A DNA stretch of 16,267 bases, from assembly GCA_017518785.1 (NCBI GenBank), contig JAFWUA010000116.1, positions 1-16,267 of the forward strand, in the 5' to 3' direction. The position numbers and the translations under genes are program-made. The notes beneath the pieces were generated by a model. It had not been told where the DNA came from, ran no database searches, and saw nothing but the letters and a program-made list of their open reading frames with translations. The DNA is from Neisseriaceae bacterium. Lineage in GTDB: Bacteria > Pseudomonadota > Gammaproteobacteria > Burkholderiales > Neisseriaceae. Shown piece by piece: positions 1-7,256 of this stretch (within the stretch, counting starts at the first letter, position 1; each line of letters begins with the position of its first letter).

Positions 1-90
1 ATTTCCGTCAGACTTATTTCCGTCAGACTATTTTCCGGCAGACTATTTTCCGGCAGACTATTTTCCGGCAGACTATTTTTCCGGCAGATT
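1..90. repeat. Tandem array of DUS-like 12-mers, 15-bp period
   Basis: Six consecutive copies of a 15-bp unit, TTCCGGCAGACT plus a 3-base A/T spacer. Exact 12-mers lie at 33-44, 48-59 and 63-74. Copies at 3-14 and 18-29 carry the same single change (TTCCGTCAGACT). The sixth, at 79-90, reads TTCCGGCAGATT after one extra T. All copies point the same way. The array begins at the window edge and may continue to the left. The last copy doubles as the left arm of the hairpin at 76-122. That these are DNA uptake sequences is inferred from the same 12-mer's distribution across the window. Confidence 0.9.
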
Positions 91-130
91 GTTTAAGATT
101 AATTGGATAATCTGCCGGAAAGTTTTTTTT
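76..130 (+). terminator. DUS-containing hairpin with T-tract
   Basis: The arm at 79-90 (TTCCGGCAGATT) is the exact complement of 109-120 (AATCTGCCGGAA). The pairing extends with flanking T/A bases. The loop is about 18 nt. Eight T residues follow at 123-130, which makes a rho-independent terminator for rightward transcription arriving from outside the window. apaH ends at 129 on the opposite strand, so the hairpin also sits just past its stop. The T-tract orientation favours the plus strand. Confidence 0.65.
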
Positions 131-950
131 ACTTTAACGGTATTCCTCCATTTAGCGATGGCACTTGGATAATTTCGCCAGAATCAAGATTTAAGGCAGT
201 TAAAGCACCCCCCCACAGAGCACCTGTATCCAAACATATAACATTGTTTTTTTGATAAAGACCCAATGCAGACCAGTGCCCAAAAATAACCGTATGGTCA
301 ATATGACGGCGATTTTTAGCATCGAACCAAGCGCATAAACCTTCTGGAATATCTTCGTATGTAGATTTAAAATCAAAATCTAATTTATTGCGGTCGGTAA
401 TAATTCGCATACGAGTCATCACATTCATAATTAAACGTAATCTATCCATTCCCTGCAATTCAGGGCGATAGCGTGCTGGTTTATTGCCATACATATTAGC
501 AAAAACTTTACGATACGCACTGCCGGAAATAGCAATTTCTACATCGCTTGCTAATGATAAGGCTTCGTTAGCACTCCATTGTGGCAACAAACCTGCATGT
601 ACTAATAAATATTTGTCTTTGCGTATCATTAAAGGTTGGCGGCGTAACCAATCTAATAAGATTTTTTTATCAATTGCTTGAAGTATATCGTCAATTGTAT
701 CGCCTTTTCTGACACGTCCCTCACCAAAAGCAACTGCTAATAGATGTAAATCATGATTGCCTAATACGGTTTGAATACAATCATCATGCAGCATTACAAA
801 ACGTATGGTTGCTAATGATTTTGGACCACGATTGACAATATCTCCTGTAAGCCACAATGTGTCGCATCCATAATTAAAGTCTATTTTTTTTAAAAGAAGT
901 TGTAATTCATCGAAACAACCTTGTACGTCTCCGATGACATAATGTGCCAT
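129..950 (-). CDS. apaH: Symmetrical bis(5'-nucleosyl)-tetraphosphatase (Ap4A hydrolase)
   Basis: Hydrolyses diadenosine tetraphosphate to two ADP, clearing an alarmone-like dinucleotide, and is also known to remove Np4 caps from RNA in other bacteria. It is a calcineurin-like metallophosphoesterase of 273 residues, the usual ApaH length. The metal-site motifs run in order: GDVQGC (about 7-12), GDIVNRG (36-42), GNHD (64-67), HAG (118-120) and a late FGHW (about 222-225) followed by DTGALWGG. The start codon at 948-950 opens directly into MAHYVIGDVQG as in the family, with a weak AGAGA upstream. It is transcribed leftward, divergently from folB, with the DUS hairpin just after its stop. A 9-base DUS fragment lies inside it at 520-528. 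Family assignment is firm. Confidence 0.96.
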   Translation of the reverse strand: MAHYVIGDVQGCFDELQLLLKKIDFNYGCDTLWLTGDIVNRGPKSLATIRFVMLHDDCIQTVLGNHDLHLLAVAFGEGRVRKGDTIDDILQAIDKKILLDWLRRQPLMIRKDKYLLVHAGLLPQWSANEALSLASDVEIAISGSAYRKVFANMYGNKPARYRPELQGMDRLRLIMNVMTRMRIITDRNKLDFDFKSTYEDIPEGLCAWFDAKNRRHIDHTVIFGHWSALGLYQKNNVICLDTGALWGGALTALNLDSGEIIQVPSLNGGIPLK

Positions 951-1043
951 ATAATGTTCTCTCTATTTCAAATAAATACTCGGTAAACGGAAGAAAACCG
1001 TTACAATAAGCAAATCTATGATTCTAACTCAATCGAGATGATA
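951..1043. promoter_or_regulatory. Divergent apaH/folB intergenic region
   Basis: This 93-bp spacer must carry the promoters for leftward apaH and rightward folB. An imperfect inverted repeat, GTAAACGG and CCGTTAC with one bulged A, spans about 983-1004. A TACAAT hexamer at 1002-1007 could be a -10 for folB, but I see no good -35 for it. No operator is recognised. Confidence 0.35.
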
Positions 1044-1403
1044 ATGGATATTCTCTTTTTGCATGGAATAAAAATTAAGAGCATATTGGGAGTTTTTGCT
1101 TGGGAACAGGTGGCATTGCAAACCTTGTTATTAGATTTAGATTTAACTCTTCCCAATTCTCGTGCCGGACGCACTGATGATATAGAAGATACGATTGATT
1201 ATGCTGACTTAATTTCCAGACTTCGCTCTTATACACAAACTTGCTCTCATCAATTATTGGAATCATTAGCAGAAGATATCGCTGATTTTCTGATGAGGGA
1301 ATTTAATTTACCACAAGTTAAAGTACGCCTTGTTAAGCCTGGAATATTGAATGACGTAGCACAGGTTGGTATTGAAATAGTACGTGGATCGGAAATGTTA
1401 TGA
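1044..1403 (+). CDS. folB: Dihydroneopterin aldolase
   Basis: Converts 7,8-dihydroneopterin to 6-hydroxymethyl-dihydropterin and glycolaldehyde in tetrahydrofolate synthesis, in the cytoplasm. The 119-residue product has the FolB opening MDILFLHGIKIKSILGV, the WEQ glutamate (about residue 21) and a late VRLVKPG lysine, which correspond to the known acid/base residues. An ATG two codons upstream at 1038 is possible. I prefer 1044 because GAG at 1035-1037 is well spaced for it and the family N-terminus matches. Its stop overlaps the next start as ATGA (1400-1403), so it is translationally coupled to the HAD gene. Confidence 0.93.
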   Translation: MDILFLHGIKIKSILGVFAWEQVALQTLLLDLDLTLPNSRAGRTDDIEDTIDYADLISRLRSYTQTCSHQLLESLAEDIADFLMREFNLPQVKVRLVKPGILNDVAQVGIEIVRGSEML

Positions 1404-2050
1404 GTGATAAATTAGTTTGGTTATTTGATTTAGATAATACTTTACATAATGCAGATGTTGGTATTTTTCAGCTGATTAATCAAAATATGACGAAGTATTT
1501 ATCAGAAAAACTATCTATTTCTTGGGTTGAAGCATCAGCTTTACGAGAAAAATATTGGAATGAATATGGAGCAACGATTGCCGGATTGCGTCTTCATCAC
1601 CCTCATATTAGTATTGATGAATTTTTGCGTTTTTCCCACCCCGAAGAATTGGTCAATCAAGCATTAGTTGCAGATATTAATTTACAAAAGACTTTGAGAC
1701 AAATTAATGGAGTACGTGTAGTTTTCTCCAATGGTCCATCATTTTATGCAAGCAATATTTTGCGTCAATTGAATATTGATGAATTATTTGAATACGTATT
1801 CGGTTGTGATGATTTTAACTATTTTTATAAACCAGATATTTATGCGTATCATACAGTTTGCCGTAATATAAATAGTCTGCCGGAACAATGTGTAATGGTT
1901 GATGATAATCTTACCAATCTATTTGTAGCCAAGAACATGGGAATGAAAACTATTTGGTTTGGTGAAAATGCCAATACAAATCCATGTGTAGATTATGTGG
2001 CTCATAATTGGGCTGATTTAGCCAATGTCAGCAGATATTTTGTGCCATAA
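1400..2050 (+). CDS. HAD-superfamily pyrimidine 5'-nucleotidase-like phosphatase
   Basis: A 216-residue haloacid dehalogenase-type phosphatase. Motif I is DLDNT (D10, D12), the nucleophile and general acid. Motif II is VVFSNG (S110), the motif III lysine is in YKPD (K144), and motif IV is MVDDN (D168, D169). A helical cap lies between motifs I and II. The overall pattern matches the SDT1/pyrimidine 5'-nucleotidase group, which dephosphorylates UMP/CMP-type nucleotides, although substrates in HAD families are hard to call. The 4-bp overlap with folB and the 40-bp gap to speA suggest one transcription unit. An exact DUS 12-mer lies in frame at 1874-1885 and encodes Ser-Leu-Pro-Glu. A role dephosphorylating a pterin intermediate next to folB is conceivable but unsupported. 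Confidence 0.8.
   Translation: MSDKLVWLFDLDNTLHNADVGIFQLINQNMTKYLSEKLSISWVEASALREKYWNEYGATIAGLRLHHPHISIDEFLRFSHPEELVNQALVADINLQKTLRQINGVRVVFSNGPSFYASNILRQLNIDELFEYVFGCDDFNYFYKPDIYAYHTVCRNINSLPEQCVMVDDNLTNLFVAKNMGMKTIWFGENANTNPCVDYVAHNWADLANVSRYFVP
1874..1885 (+). repeat. Exact DUS-like 12-mer inside the HAD gene
   Basis: AGTCTGCCGGAA, read in frame as Ser-Leu-Pro-Glu between the motif III lysine and motif IV, in a surface-loop-like position. Confidence 0.85.
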
Positions 2051-2090
2051 TCAATTGGGGAATTTTGGAAAATTTAATCGAGGGCAAACT

Positions 2091-4010
2091 ATGTTAGGAC
2101 ATTCAATTTTTGGTAGAGATAAAACGCCACTATCAGAAATTTATAACGTGCGTTATTGGGGTAATGGTTATTTTTATGTCAATGAACAAGGTGAGATGTG
2201 CATTTGTCCGGACCCAAGTCTGCCGGAAAACAATATAGTAATATCAAATTTAGTTAAAAAAATTCAAGAAGAAGAAGGTTTGCAACTTCCAGCTTTGCTA
2301 TGTTTTCCACAGATTTTGCAACATCGACTATCGGCGATAAATGCAGCTTTTACCCGTGCTATGAACTCCTTTGATTATCAAGGTGGTTATTCTTTGGTAT
2401 ATCCGATTAAGGTAAATCAACACCGCCGAGTTTTAGAAACGCTAACTTCAAGCGGACAAAAAATCGGTTTAGAAGCAGGTTCCAAAGCGGAATTAATGGC
2501 AGTATTATCTTTGGCATACATAGCAGATGCCTTGATAATTTGTAACGGATACAAAGACCGTGAATATATCCGTTTAGCCCTGATGGCAGAAAAATTAGGA
2601 CGTAAGGTATATTTGGTAATCGAAAAAATTTCTGAATTACCAATTGTATTAGAAGAAGCACTTAAATTAGATGTGAAACCACGTTTGGGTGTGCGTATGC
2701 GTCTCTCATCACAAGGAAGTGGGAAATGGCAGTCTTCTGGTGGAGATAAATCCAAATTTGGCTTATCTGCACATCAAATTTTGCAATTATTAGAAATCCT
2801 TAAACAAACTGATGAATTAGATAGTTTGCAATTATTGCATTTTCATTTAGGTTCGCAATTGGGCAATATTCGTGATGTCGCAACAGCGGTGCGAGAAAGT
2901 GCGCGTTTTTACTGTGAATTGTATCAATTGGGAGTTCGTATTCAATGTTTTGACGTTGGCGGTGGTTTGGGGGTTGATTACGATGGTAGTCGTACTCAAT
3001 CTGATTGTTCTGTTAATTACGGACTTAATGAATACGCTGAAACAGTTGTTTGGGGAATAGGGCAGGCGTGTCTTGATAATAATTTGCCACAGCCTTTGAT
3101 TATCACCGAATCAGGACGTGCGGTTAGTGCTCATCATGCTCTTTTGGTTTCTAATGTGATTGGTATGGAAAGTTTTACCCCAGAAGAACCTGTTGCACCA
3201 GATGAGAATGCACCACGCGTTCTACATAGCATGTGGGAAACATGGCAAGATATTTTGCAAGATGTCTGTGGTAAAAAATCTTTACGTAGTTGGATACACG
3301 AAAGTTCATTTGATTTATCAGAAGTGCATGACCAATACAATGTGGGATTACTCACCCTATCACAACGTTCTTGGGCAGAACAGCTTTATTTGAATATATG
3401 TTATCGTGTTGGCGAAATGTTTAATGAACGTAACCGTTCTCATCGCACTATTATTGATGAATTGCAAGAACGTTTTGCGGATAAACTATATGTTAATTTT
3501 TCCTTATTTCAATCCTTGCCTGATGCTTGGGGAATAGATCAATTATTTCCAGTGTGTCCCCTCAATGGCTTAAACCAACCACAAAGTCGCCGTGCAGTAT
3601 TATTGGATATTACTTGTGATTCAGATGGAATTATCAATCATTATATCGATGGCGATGGCATTGCAAGCACAATGCCTATGCCTGCATATTCACATGATAA
3701 TTTGCCATTGATTGGATTTTTTATGATTGGGGCATATCAGGAAATTTTAGGCAATATGCACAATTTATTTGGCGATACTATGAGTGTAGATGTAGTTATA
3801 AATTCAGATGGAAGTGTTAATTACAACATTACCGATGAGGGCAATACAATTTCTGATATGTTGCGGTATGTATATCTTAATCCGGAGGAAATAATTGCAG
3901 CTTATCGCCGTCAATTGGCAAAATCATCATTAAATAAAGATGAGAAAAAAGAAATATCCGATGCTCTATTAGCAGGGCTCAACGGTTATACATATTTAGA
4001 TGCACAGTGA
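2091..4010 (+). CDS. speA: Biosynthetic arginine decarboxylase (SpeA type)
   Basis: PLP-dependent fold-III (alanine racemase-like) decarboxylase converting arginine to agmatine, the first step of the agmatine route to putrescine. The product is about 639 residues, the usual SpeA length. The PLP lysine is in VYPIKVNQ (K107). FHLGSQ (about 252-256) is the barrel His motif, DVGGGLGVDY the phosphate-binding glycine loop, and DITCDSDG (C509) the C-terminal active-site cysteine. An in-frame upstream start at 2025 would overlap the HAD gene. I chose 2091 because GAGGG at 2080-2084 lies 6 nt before it and the N-terminus then matches the family (YNVRYWGNGYFYVN). No agmatinase or agmatine deiminase gene is nearby. 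An exact DUS lies in frame at 2217-2228. Confidence 0.95.
   Translation: MLGHSIFGRDKTPLSEIYNVRYWGNGYFYVNEQGEMCICPDPSLPENNIVISNLVKKIQEEEGLQLPALLCFPQILQHRLSAINAAFTRAMNSFDYQGGYSLVYPIKVNQHRRVLETLTSSGQKIGLEAGSKAELMAVLSLAYIADALIICNGYKDREYIRLALMAEKLGRKVYLVIEKISELPIVLEEALKLDVKPRLGVRMRLSSQGSGKWQSSGGDKSKFGLSAHQILQLLEILKQTDELDSLQLLHFHLGSQLGNIRDVATAVRESARFYCELYQLGVRIQCFDVGGGLGVDYDGSRTQSDCSVNYGLNEYAETVVWGIGQACLDNNLPQPLIITESGRAVSAHHALLVSNVIGMESFTPEEPVAPDENAPRVLHSMWETWQDILQDVCGKKSLRSWIHESSFDLSEVHDQYNVGLLTLSQRSWAEQLYLNICYRVGEMFNERNRSHRTIIDELQERFADKLYVNFSLFQSLPDAWGIDQLFPVCPLNGLNQPQSRRAVLLDITCDSDGIINHYIDGDGIASTMPMPAYSHDNLPLIGFFMIGAYQEILGNMHNLFGDTMSVDVVINSDGSVNYNITDEGNTISDMLRYVYLNPEEIIAAYRRQLAKSSLNKDEKKEISDALLAGLNGYTYLDAQ
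2217..2228 (+). repeat. Exact DUS-like 12-mer inside speA
   Basis: AGTCTGCCGGAA near the 5' end of speA, again read as Ser-Leu-Pro-Glu, in the non-catalytic N-terminal segment before the PLP lysine. Confidence 0.85.
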
Positions 4011-4026
4011 AATACTTGCAATATCC

Positions 4027-4088
4027 TCAAACAGAAAAGTCTGCCGGAAAGTGTTTATAAAACCTTTCCGGCAGACTTTTCTGTTTGA
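4027..4088. terminator. Bidirectional terminator: perfect 25-bp inverted repeat around two DUS copies
   Basis: Arms 4027-4051 and 4064-4088 are perfectly complementary over 25 bp with a 12-nt loop. Each arm contains the 12-mer (4038-4049 as AGTCTGCCGGAA, 4066-4077 as its complement). The A-rich outer left arm and T-rich outer right arm supply a U-tract on either strand, suiting the convergent speA (plus) and lipoprotein (minus, ending at 4099) genes. Inverted DUS pairs acting as terminators are established for Neisseria. Confidence 0.85.
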
Positions 4089-4098
4089 TTTATTGAAC

Positions 4099-5055
4099 TT
4101 ATTTTTTATTATTTACTTTGGTAGCACCAAATACACCTTGTATATCCTCAATGCGGTCATGGAATTGACCTGCTATATTTTCAGCATTAGGTCCATAGAA
4201 ACTACCTTTTACGATTGGGTAAGTGTCGTTATAAAGAGATGCACCGTAATTTTTTAGTGATGCCACTGATTCAAAAGTATTCCCTTTAATTCTCGCTTCA
4301 AAATTGATTTCAGATGGGGGATTGTTTTCTCTAATTACAACACTGTTGGGTGCATTGTTATTGATTGATGACCAATTTTTAAATATTCCCTGCATGGTTT
4401 TTTTGTTGAAATCTACTGTAATTGAGGTGCGACCTCGATATTGACCTTGTTCTACACCCAAATTATTAAGGTCATCGGGACTAATTGCAAATGCTTCGCC
4501 TTGATAATTAACAACACCAGTAGTAGGAATTTGATTTTCATCGGTTGGCGTGCCTTGTGCGTAAGCTAATAAATGTGCACCTTGTTTTTCAATTGGCATA
4601 TATAGCAAGCCAAAACGTGCATACGCACTGACTTTATCTTTGCTAACTGTTGTAATTGATACATTGTTGGGATTACCAACATTTTGTCCATTGTATTCCG
4701 GCAGAGTTATCACTTTATCTGCAACTACAATTTGCCGAAAATCATCTATATCTTGTATTTTTTTAACTGTAGGATAGCGATTAAATGGTTTGGGAGTGGC
4801 TTTGGTATTAGGTCCTACAAATACTCTTGGACGTATCCAATCCAAATTTACACCAACTCGATTGACACCATTGTCAGTTTGATTATTTGTGGGAGTACTG
4901 CCATTATTAGCAGGTTGATTGTTTGCCTGATTATTCTGTTGATTGTTAGTTTGGTTATTAGGAACAGGTTGCGATGTACCATTATCATCAGAACCACCAC
5001 AAGCAGATAAGGCAAACAACGCACAGAAACATGAAATAACATATTTGTAATTCAT
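4099..5055 (-). CDS. Surface lipoprotein with TbpB-like C-terminal barrel (putative Slam substrate)
   Basis: A 318-residue precursor with a lipoprotein signal peptide: charged start MNYK, hydrophobic core and lipobox LSAC, placing the lipidated cysteine at residue 19 followed by GGSDDN. Residues about 25-65 form an Asn/Gln/Thr-rich flexible linker that would hold the protein away from the membrane. The C-terminal third has the GSFYGPNAENIAGQF and later GVFGA pattern of the eight-stranded barrel found in TbpB, HpuA and other Slam-exported neisserial lipoproteins. Such proteins typically bind host iron or haem carriers. The ligand here cannot be read from sequence. No Slam translocon or TonB receptor gene is adjacent. 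GGGAG lies 7 nt before the start. A one-mismatch DUS (4696-4707) lies inside, read as Thr-Leu-Pro-Glu. Confidence 0.75.
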   Translation of the reverse strand: MNYKYVISCFCALFALSACGGSDDNGTSQPVPNNQTNNQQNNQANNQPANNGSTPTNNQTDNGVNRVGVNLDWIRPRVFVGPNTKATPKPFNRYPTVKKIQDIDDFRQIVVADKVITLPEYNGQNVGNPNNVSITTVSKDKVSAYARFGLLYMPIEKQGAHLLAYAQGTPTDENQIPTTGVVNYQGEAFAISPDDLNNLGVEQGQYRGRTSITVDFNKKTMQGIFKNWSSINNNAPNSVVIRENNPPSEINFEARIKGNTFESVASLKNYGASLYNDTYPIVKGSFYGPNAENIAGQFHDRIEDIQGVFGATKVNNKK

Positions 5056-5086
5056 AATAAAACTCCCTTAAATTTGTCAGACGATA

Positions 5087-5092
5087 AGTATA
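5087..5092 (-). promoter_or_regulatory. Candidate -10 box for the lipoprotein gene
   Basis: Minus-strand TATACT, about 32 bp before the start codon. No convincing -35 is visible. The expected spacer and -35 positions fall inside the DUS hairpin at 5095-5141, so promoter and terminator would be interlocked. Confidence 0.35.
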
Positions 5093-5094
5093 TT

Positions 5095-5141
5095 AAAAGT
5101 CTGCCGGAAAGTGTTGTTTAAATTTTTTCCGGCAGACTTTT
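5095..5141. terminator. DUS-pair hairpin downstream of ftsH
   Basis: Arms 5095-5110 and 5126-5141 are complementary over 16 bp with a 15-nt loop. They carry 12-mers at 5098-5109 and 5127-5138. On the minus strand the stem ends in TTTT, fitting a terminator for leftward ftsH, whose stop is at 5184. A third 12-mer at 5156-5167 can pair with the same middle arm (see findings). Confidence 0.75.
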
Positions 5142-5155
5142 TAAAAATTAATTCA

Positions 5156-5167
5156 AGTCTGCCGGAA
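5156..5167 (+). repeat. Exact DUS-like 12-mer, third copy after ftsH
   Basis: AGTCTGCCGGAA in the same orientation as 5098-5109 and inverted relative to 5127-5138. With flanking bases, 5155-5168 pairs with 5126-5139 over 14 bp. Confidence 0.85.
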
Positions 5168-5183
5168 AGATAATATATGTTGA

Positions 5184-7181
5184 TTATTCTTCTGTTTTGT
5201 CTTTATTTTCACTTTCACTACTAAATAATGAACCTTTGCTACGTTTGTTTTCTACTTTATTGTTTTGTTCAGTATTTTCAGCTTGTTCATTATCATTTTT
5301 CACCACAGGTTCTTCACCTTCTGGGCGAATATTATGGCTGTAATCTTTGGGTGGGGTTATATCGGTTTTCCCTTCCATAATTTCTTTGATTTGGTCGGCA
5401 TCGATGGTTTCCCATTCCATCAGACATTTGGTCATAGTTTCGACTTTATCACGATTTTCTTTAAGGATTTTTTTAGCTACTTCGTATTGTTCATCGATAA
5501 TACGGCGAATTTCTTTATCGACTTTTTCCATAGTTTTTTCGGAAATATTTTGCGAACGTGTAACTGAACGTCCCAAGAAAACTTCACCCTCATTTTCGCT
5601 ATATACCATTGGTCCCATTTTTTCTGACATACCGTAGCGAATTACCATATCACGTGCCAATTGTGTTGCACGTTCAAAATCATTAGACGCACCAGTGGAA
5701 ATGCGACCTACAAATACTTCTTCTGCTACACGACCGCCAAATAAAATAGCAATTTGATTCAAAATTTGATCTTTATACATGCTAATGCGATCGCGTTCCG
5801 GCAGTTGCCAAGTTAAACCTAATGCTCGACCACGCGGAACAATGGTTACCTTATGTACAGGGTCGGTATTAGGTAGCGAAGATGCAACCACTGCATGACC
5901 AGATTCATGATAAGCAGTTGCTTTTTTCTCGTCTTCGTGCATCACCATTGAACGGCGTTCTGGACCCATATAAATTTTATCTTTGGCATCTTCAAAGTCG
6001 CTTTGATCGACTTTAACTTTATTTCTGCGACCAGCAAATAGGGCTGCTTCATTAACTAAATTTGCCAAATCTGCACCTGAAAAACCTGGTGTTCCACGTG
6101 CTAATGAGGCGATGTCAATTTCAGGGTCAGCTTCGATTTTTTTGATGTGTACATTTAAAATTTGTTCTCTACCACGAATATCTGGCAGAGGCACGACTAC
6201 TTGACGGTCAAAACGACCAGGTCGTTGTAAGGCTGGGTCTAATACATCTGGACGGTTGGTTGCAGCAATTACAATCACTGTGGTATTGCTTTCAAAGCCG
6301 TCCATTTCTACTAACAATTGATTAAGTGTTTGTTCACGTTCATCATTACCACCACCTAAACCTGCACCACGTTGGCGACCAACTGCATCAATTTCGTCGA
6401 TAAAGATAATACAGGGAGCATTTTTCTTGGCTTGTTCAAACATATCACGCACACGGCTTGCACCAACACCAACAAATAATTCTACAAAATCAGAACCTGA
6501 AATACTAAAAAACGGCACTTTGGCTTCACCTGCAATTGCTTTGGCAAGCAATGTTTTACCAGTACCAGGTGAGCCAAATAGTAAAACACCGCGTGGCACT
6601 TTACCACCTAAACTTTGATAACGTGCAGGGGCTTTCAAGTAATCAACAATTTCTTGTACTTCCTCTTTTGCTTCATCACAACCTGCAACATCATCAAAGG
6701 TGATAGTGTTGGTGTCTTTATCCAAAAGTCTGGCACGACTTCTACCAAATGAAAACGCACCACGACCACCACCGCCTTGCATCTGACGCATAAAATAAAT
6801 CCAGATAGCGATAATCAACAAAATAGGTAAGGTGCTGTAAATAATACTGGATAAAACACTTGGGCGTTTTTCAGGTTTTACTCTGACTTGCACATTATTT
6901 TCTAACAAAACAGAAATTAAATTATCATCGGTTGGAGCATGGGTATAGAAAGCACTTTTTTGTTCATCTTTACGTTCGCCCTTGATGATATAGCCACGCA
7001 TAACCTTTTCGCTTTCCAAAACCACATTGCTAATTTGGTTTTGTTTGACTTGTTGAATGAATTCGGAATACTCAATCTGATTACCTGCTTCCTGTTTGTT
7101 TTCTTCTAATGAGGTATACGTCATAACTATGATTAGCACTAACGCAATCCAAATCATTAAATTTTTCAGAGTATTACCCAT
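5184..7181 (-). CDS. ftsH: ATP-dependent zinc metalloprotease FtsH
   Basis: Membrane-anchored AAA+ protease that degrades misfolded membrane proteins and regulatory proteins. It has 665 residues and is full length. Membrane segments lie at about 7-22 and 112-130 around a periplasmic domain. The AAA domain has Walker A GSPGTGKT (203-210), aromatic pore loop FVG (236-238), Walker B IIFIDEID (258-265) and the second region of homology (about 307-326). The protease domain has HESGH (425-429) and the third zinc ligand Asp in SNDFERAT (D501). The tail is acidic and low-complexity. Start: AGGAG lies 11 nt upstream of the ATG. The gene follows rlmE on the same strand by 75 bp, the conserved proteobacterial order. 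A 9-base DUS fragment lies at 5796-5804, read as Leu-Pro-Glu. Confidence 0.98.
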   Translation of the reverse strand: MGNTLKNLMIWIALVLIIVMTYTSLEENKQEAGNQIEYSEFIQQVKQNQISNVVLESEKVMRGYIIKGERKDEQKSAFYTHAPTDDNLISVLLENNVQVRVKPEKRPSVLSSIIYSTLPILLIIAIWIYFMRQMQGGGGRGAFSFGRSRARLLDKDTNTITFDDVAGCDEAKEEVQEIVDYLKAPARYQSLGGKVPRGVLLFGSPGTGKTLLAKAIAGEAKVPFFSISGSDFVELFVGVGASRVRDMFEQAKKNAPCIIFIDEIDAVGRQRGAGLGGGNDEREQTLNQLLVEMDGFESNTTVIVIAATNRPDVLDPALQRPGRFDRQVVVPLPDIRGREQILNVHIKKIEADPEIDIASLARGTPGFSGADLANLVNEAALFAGRRNKVKVDQSDFEDAKDKIYMGPERRSMVMHEDEKKATAYHESGHAVVASSLPNTDPVHKVTIVPRGRALGLTWQLPERDRISMYKDQILNQIAILFGGRVAEEVFVGRISTGASNDFERATQLARDMVIRYGMSEKMGPMVYSENEGEVFLGRSVTRSQNISEKTMEKVDKEIRRIIDEQYEVAKKILKENRDKVETMTKCLMEWETIDADQIKEIMEGKTDITPPKDYSHNIRPEGEEPVVKNDNEQAENTEQNNKVENKRSKGSLFSSESENKDKTEE

Positions 7182-7215
7182 GTTGTTGATTGCTCCTGTT
7201 TTTTAAAACGAACAA

Positions 7216-7221
7216 ATTATA
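7216..7221 (-). promoter_or_regulatory. Candidate -10 box for ftsH
   Basis: A consensus TATAAT on the minus strand in the AT-rich rlmE-ftsH gap, about 35 bp before the ftsH start. The sequence 17 bp further upstream is only ATTAGA, so the -35 is weak. Read-through from rlmE is also possible. Confidence 0.4.
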
Positions 7222-7256
7222 TATTACTTACAATTAAATCTAATAATAATCAGGAT

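Noticed and set aside
1..90. Short direct repeats resembling a CRISPR array
   Set aside because: The 15-bp period leaves only 3-base spacers, and the repeat is the dispersed DUS-like 12-mer.
4000..4257. An 85-residue plus-strand open frame over the speA/lipoprotein boundary
   Set aside because: It runs through the terminator hairpin and antisense to the lipoprotein gene, and its composition is not protein-like.
5265..5637. Open frames antisense to ftsH rich in Phe/Ile/Ser
   Set aside because: They are shadows of the acidic and charged ftsH C-terminal coding sequence.
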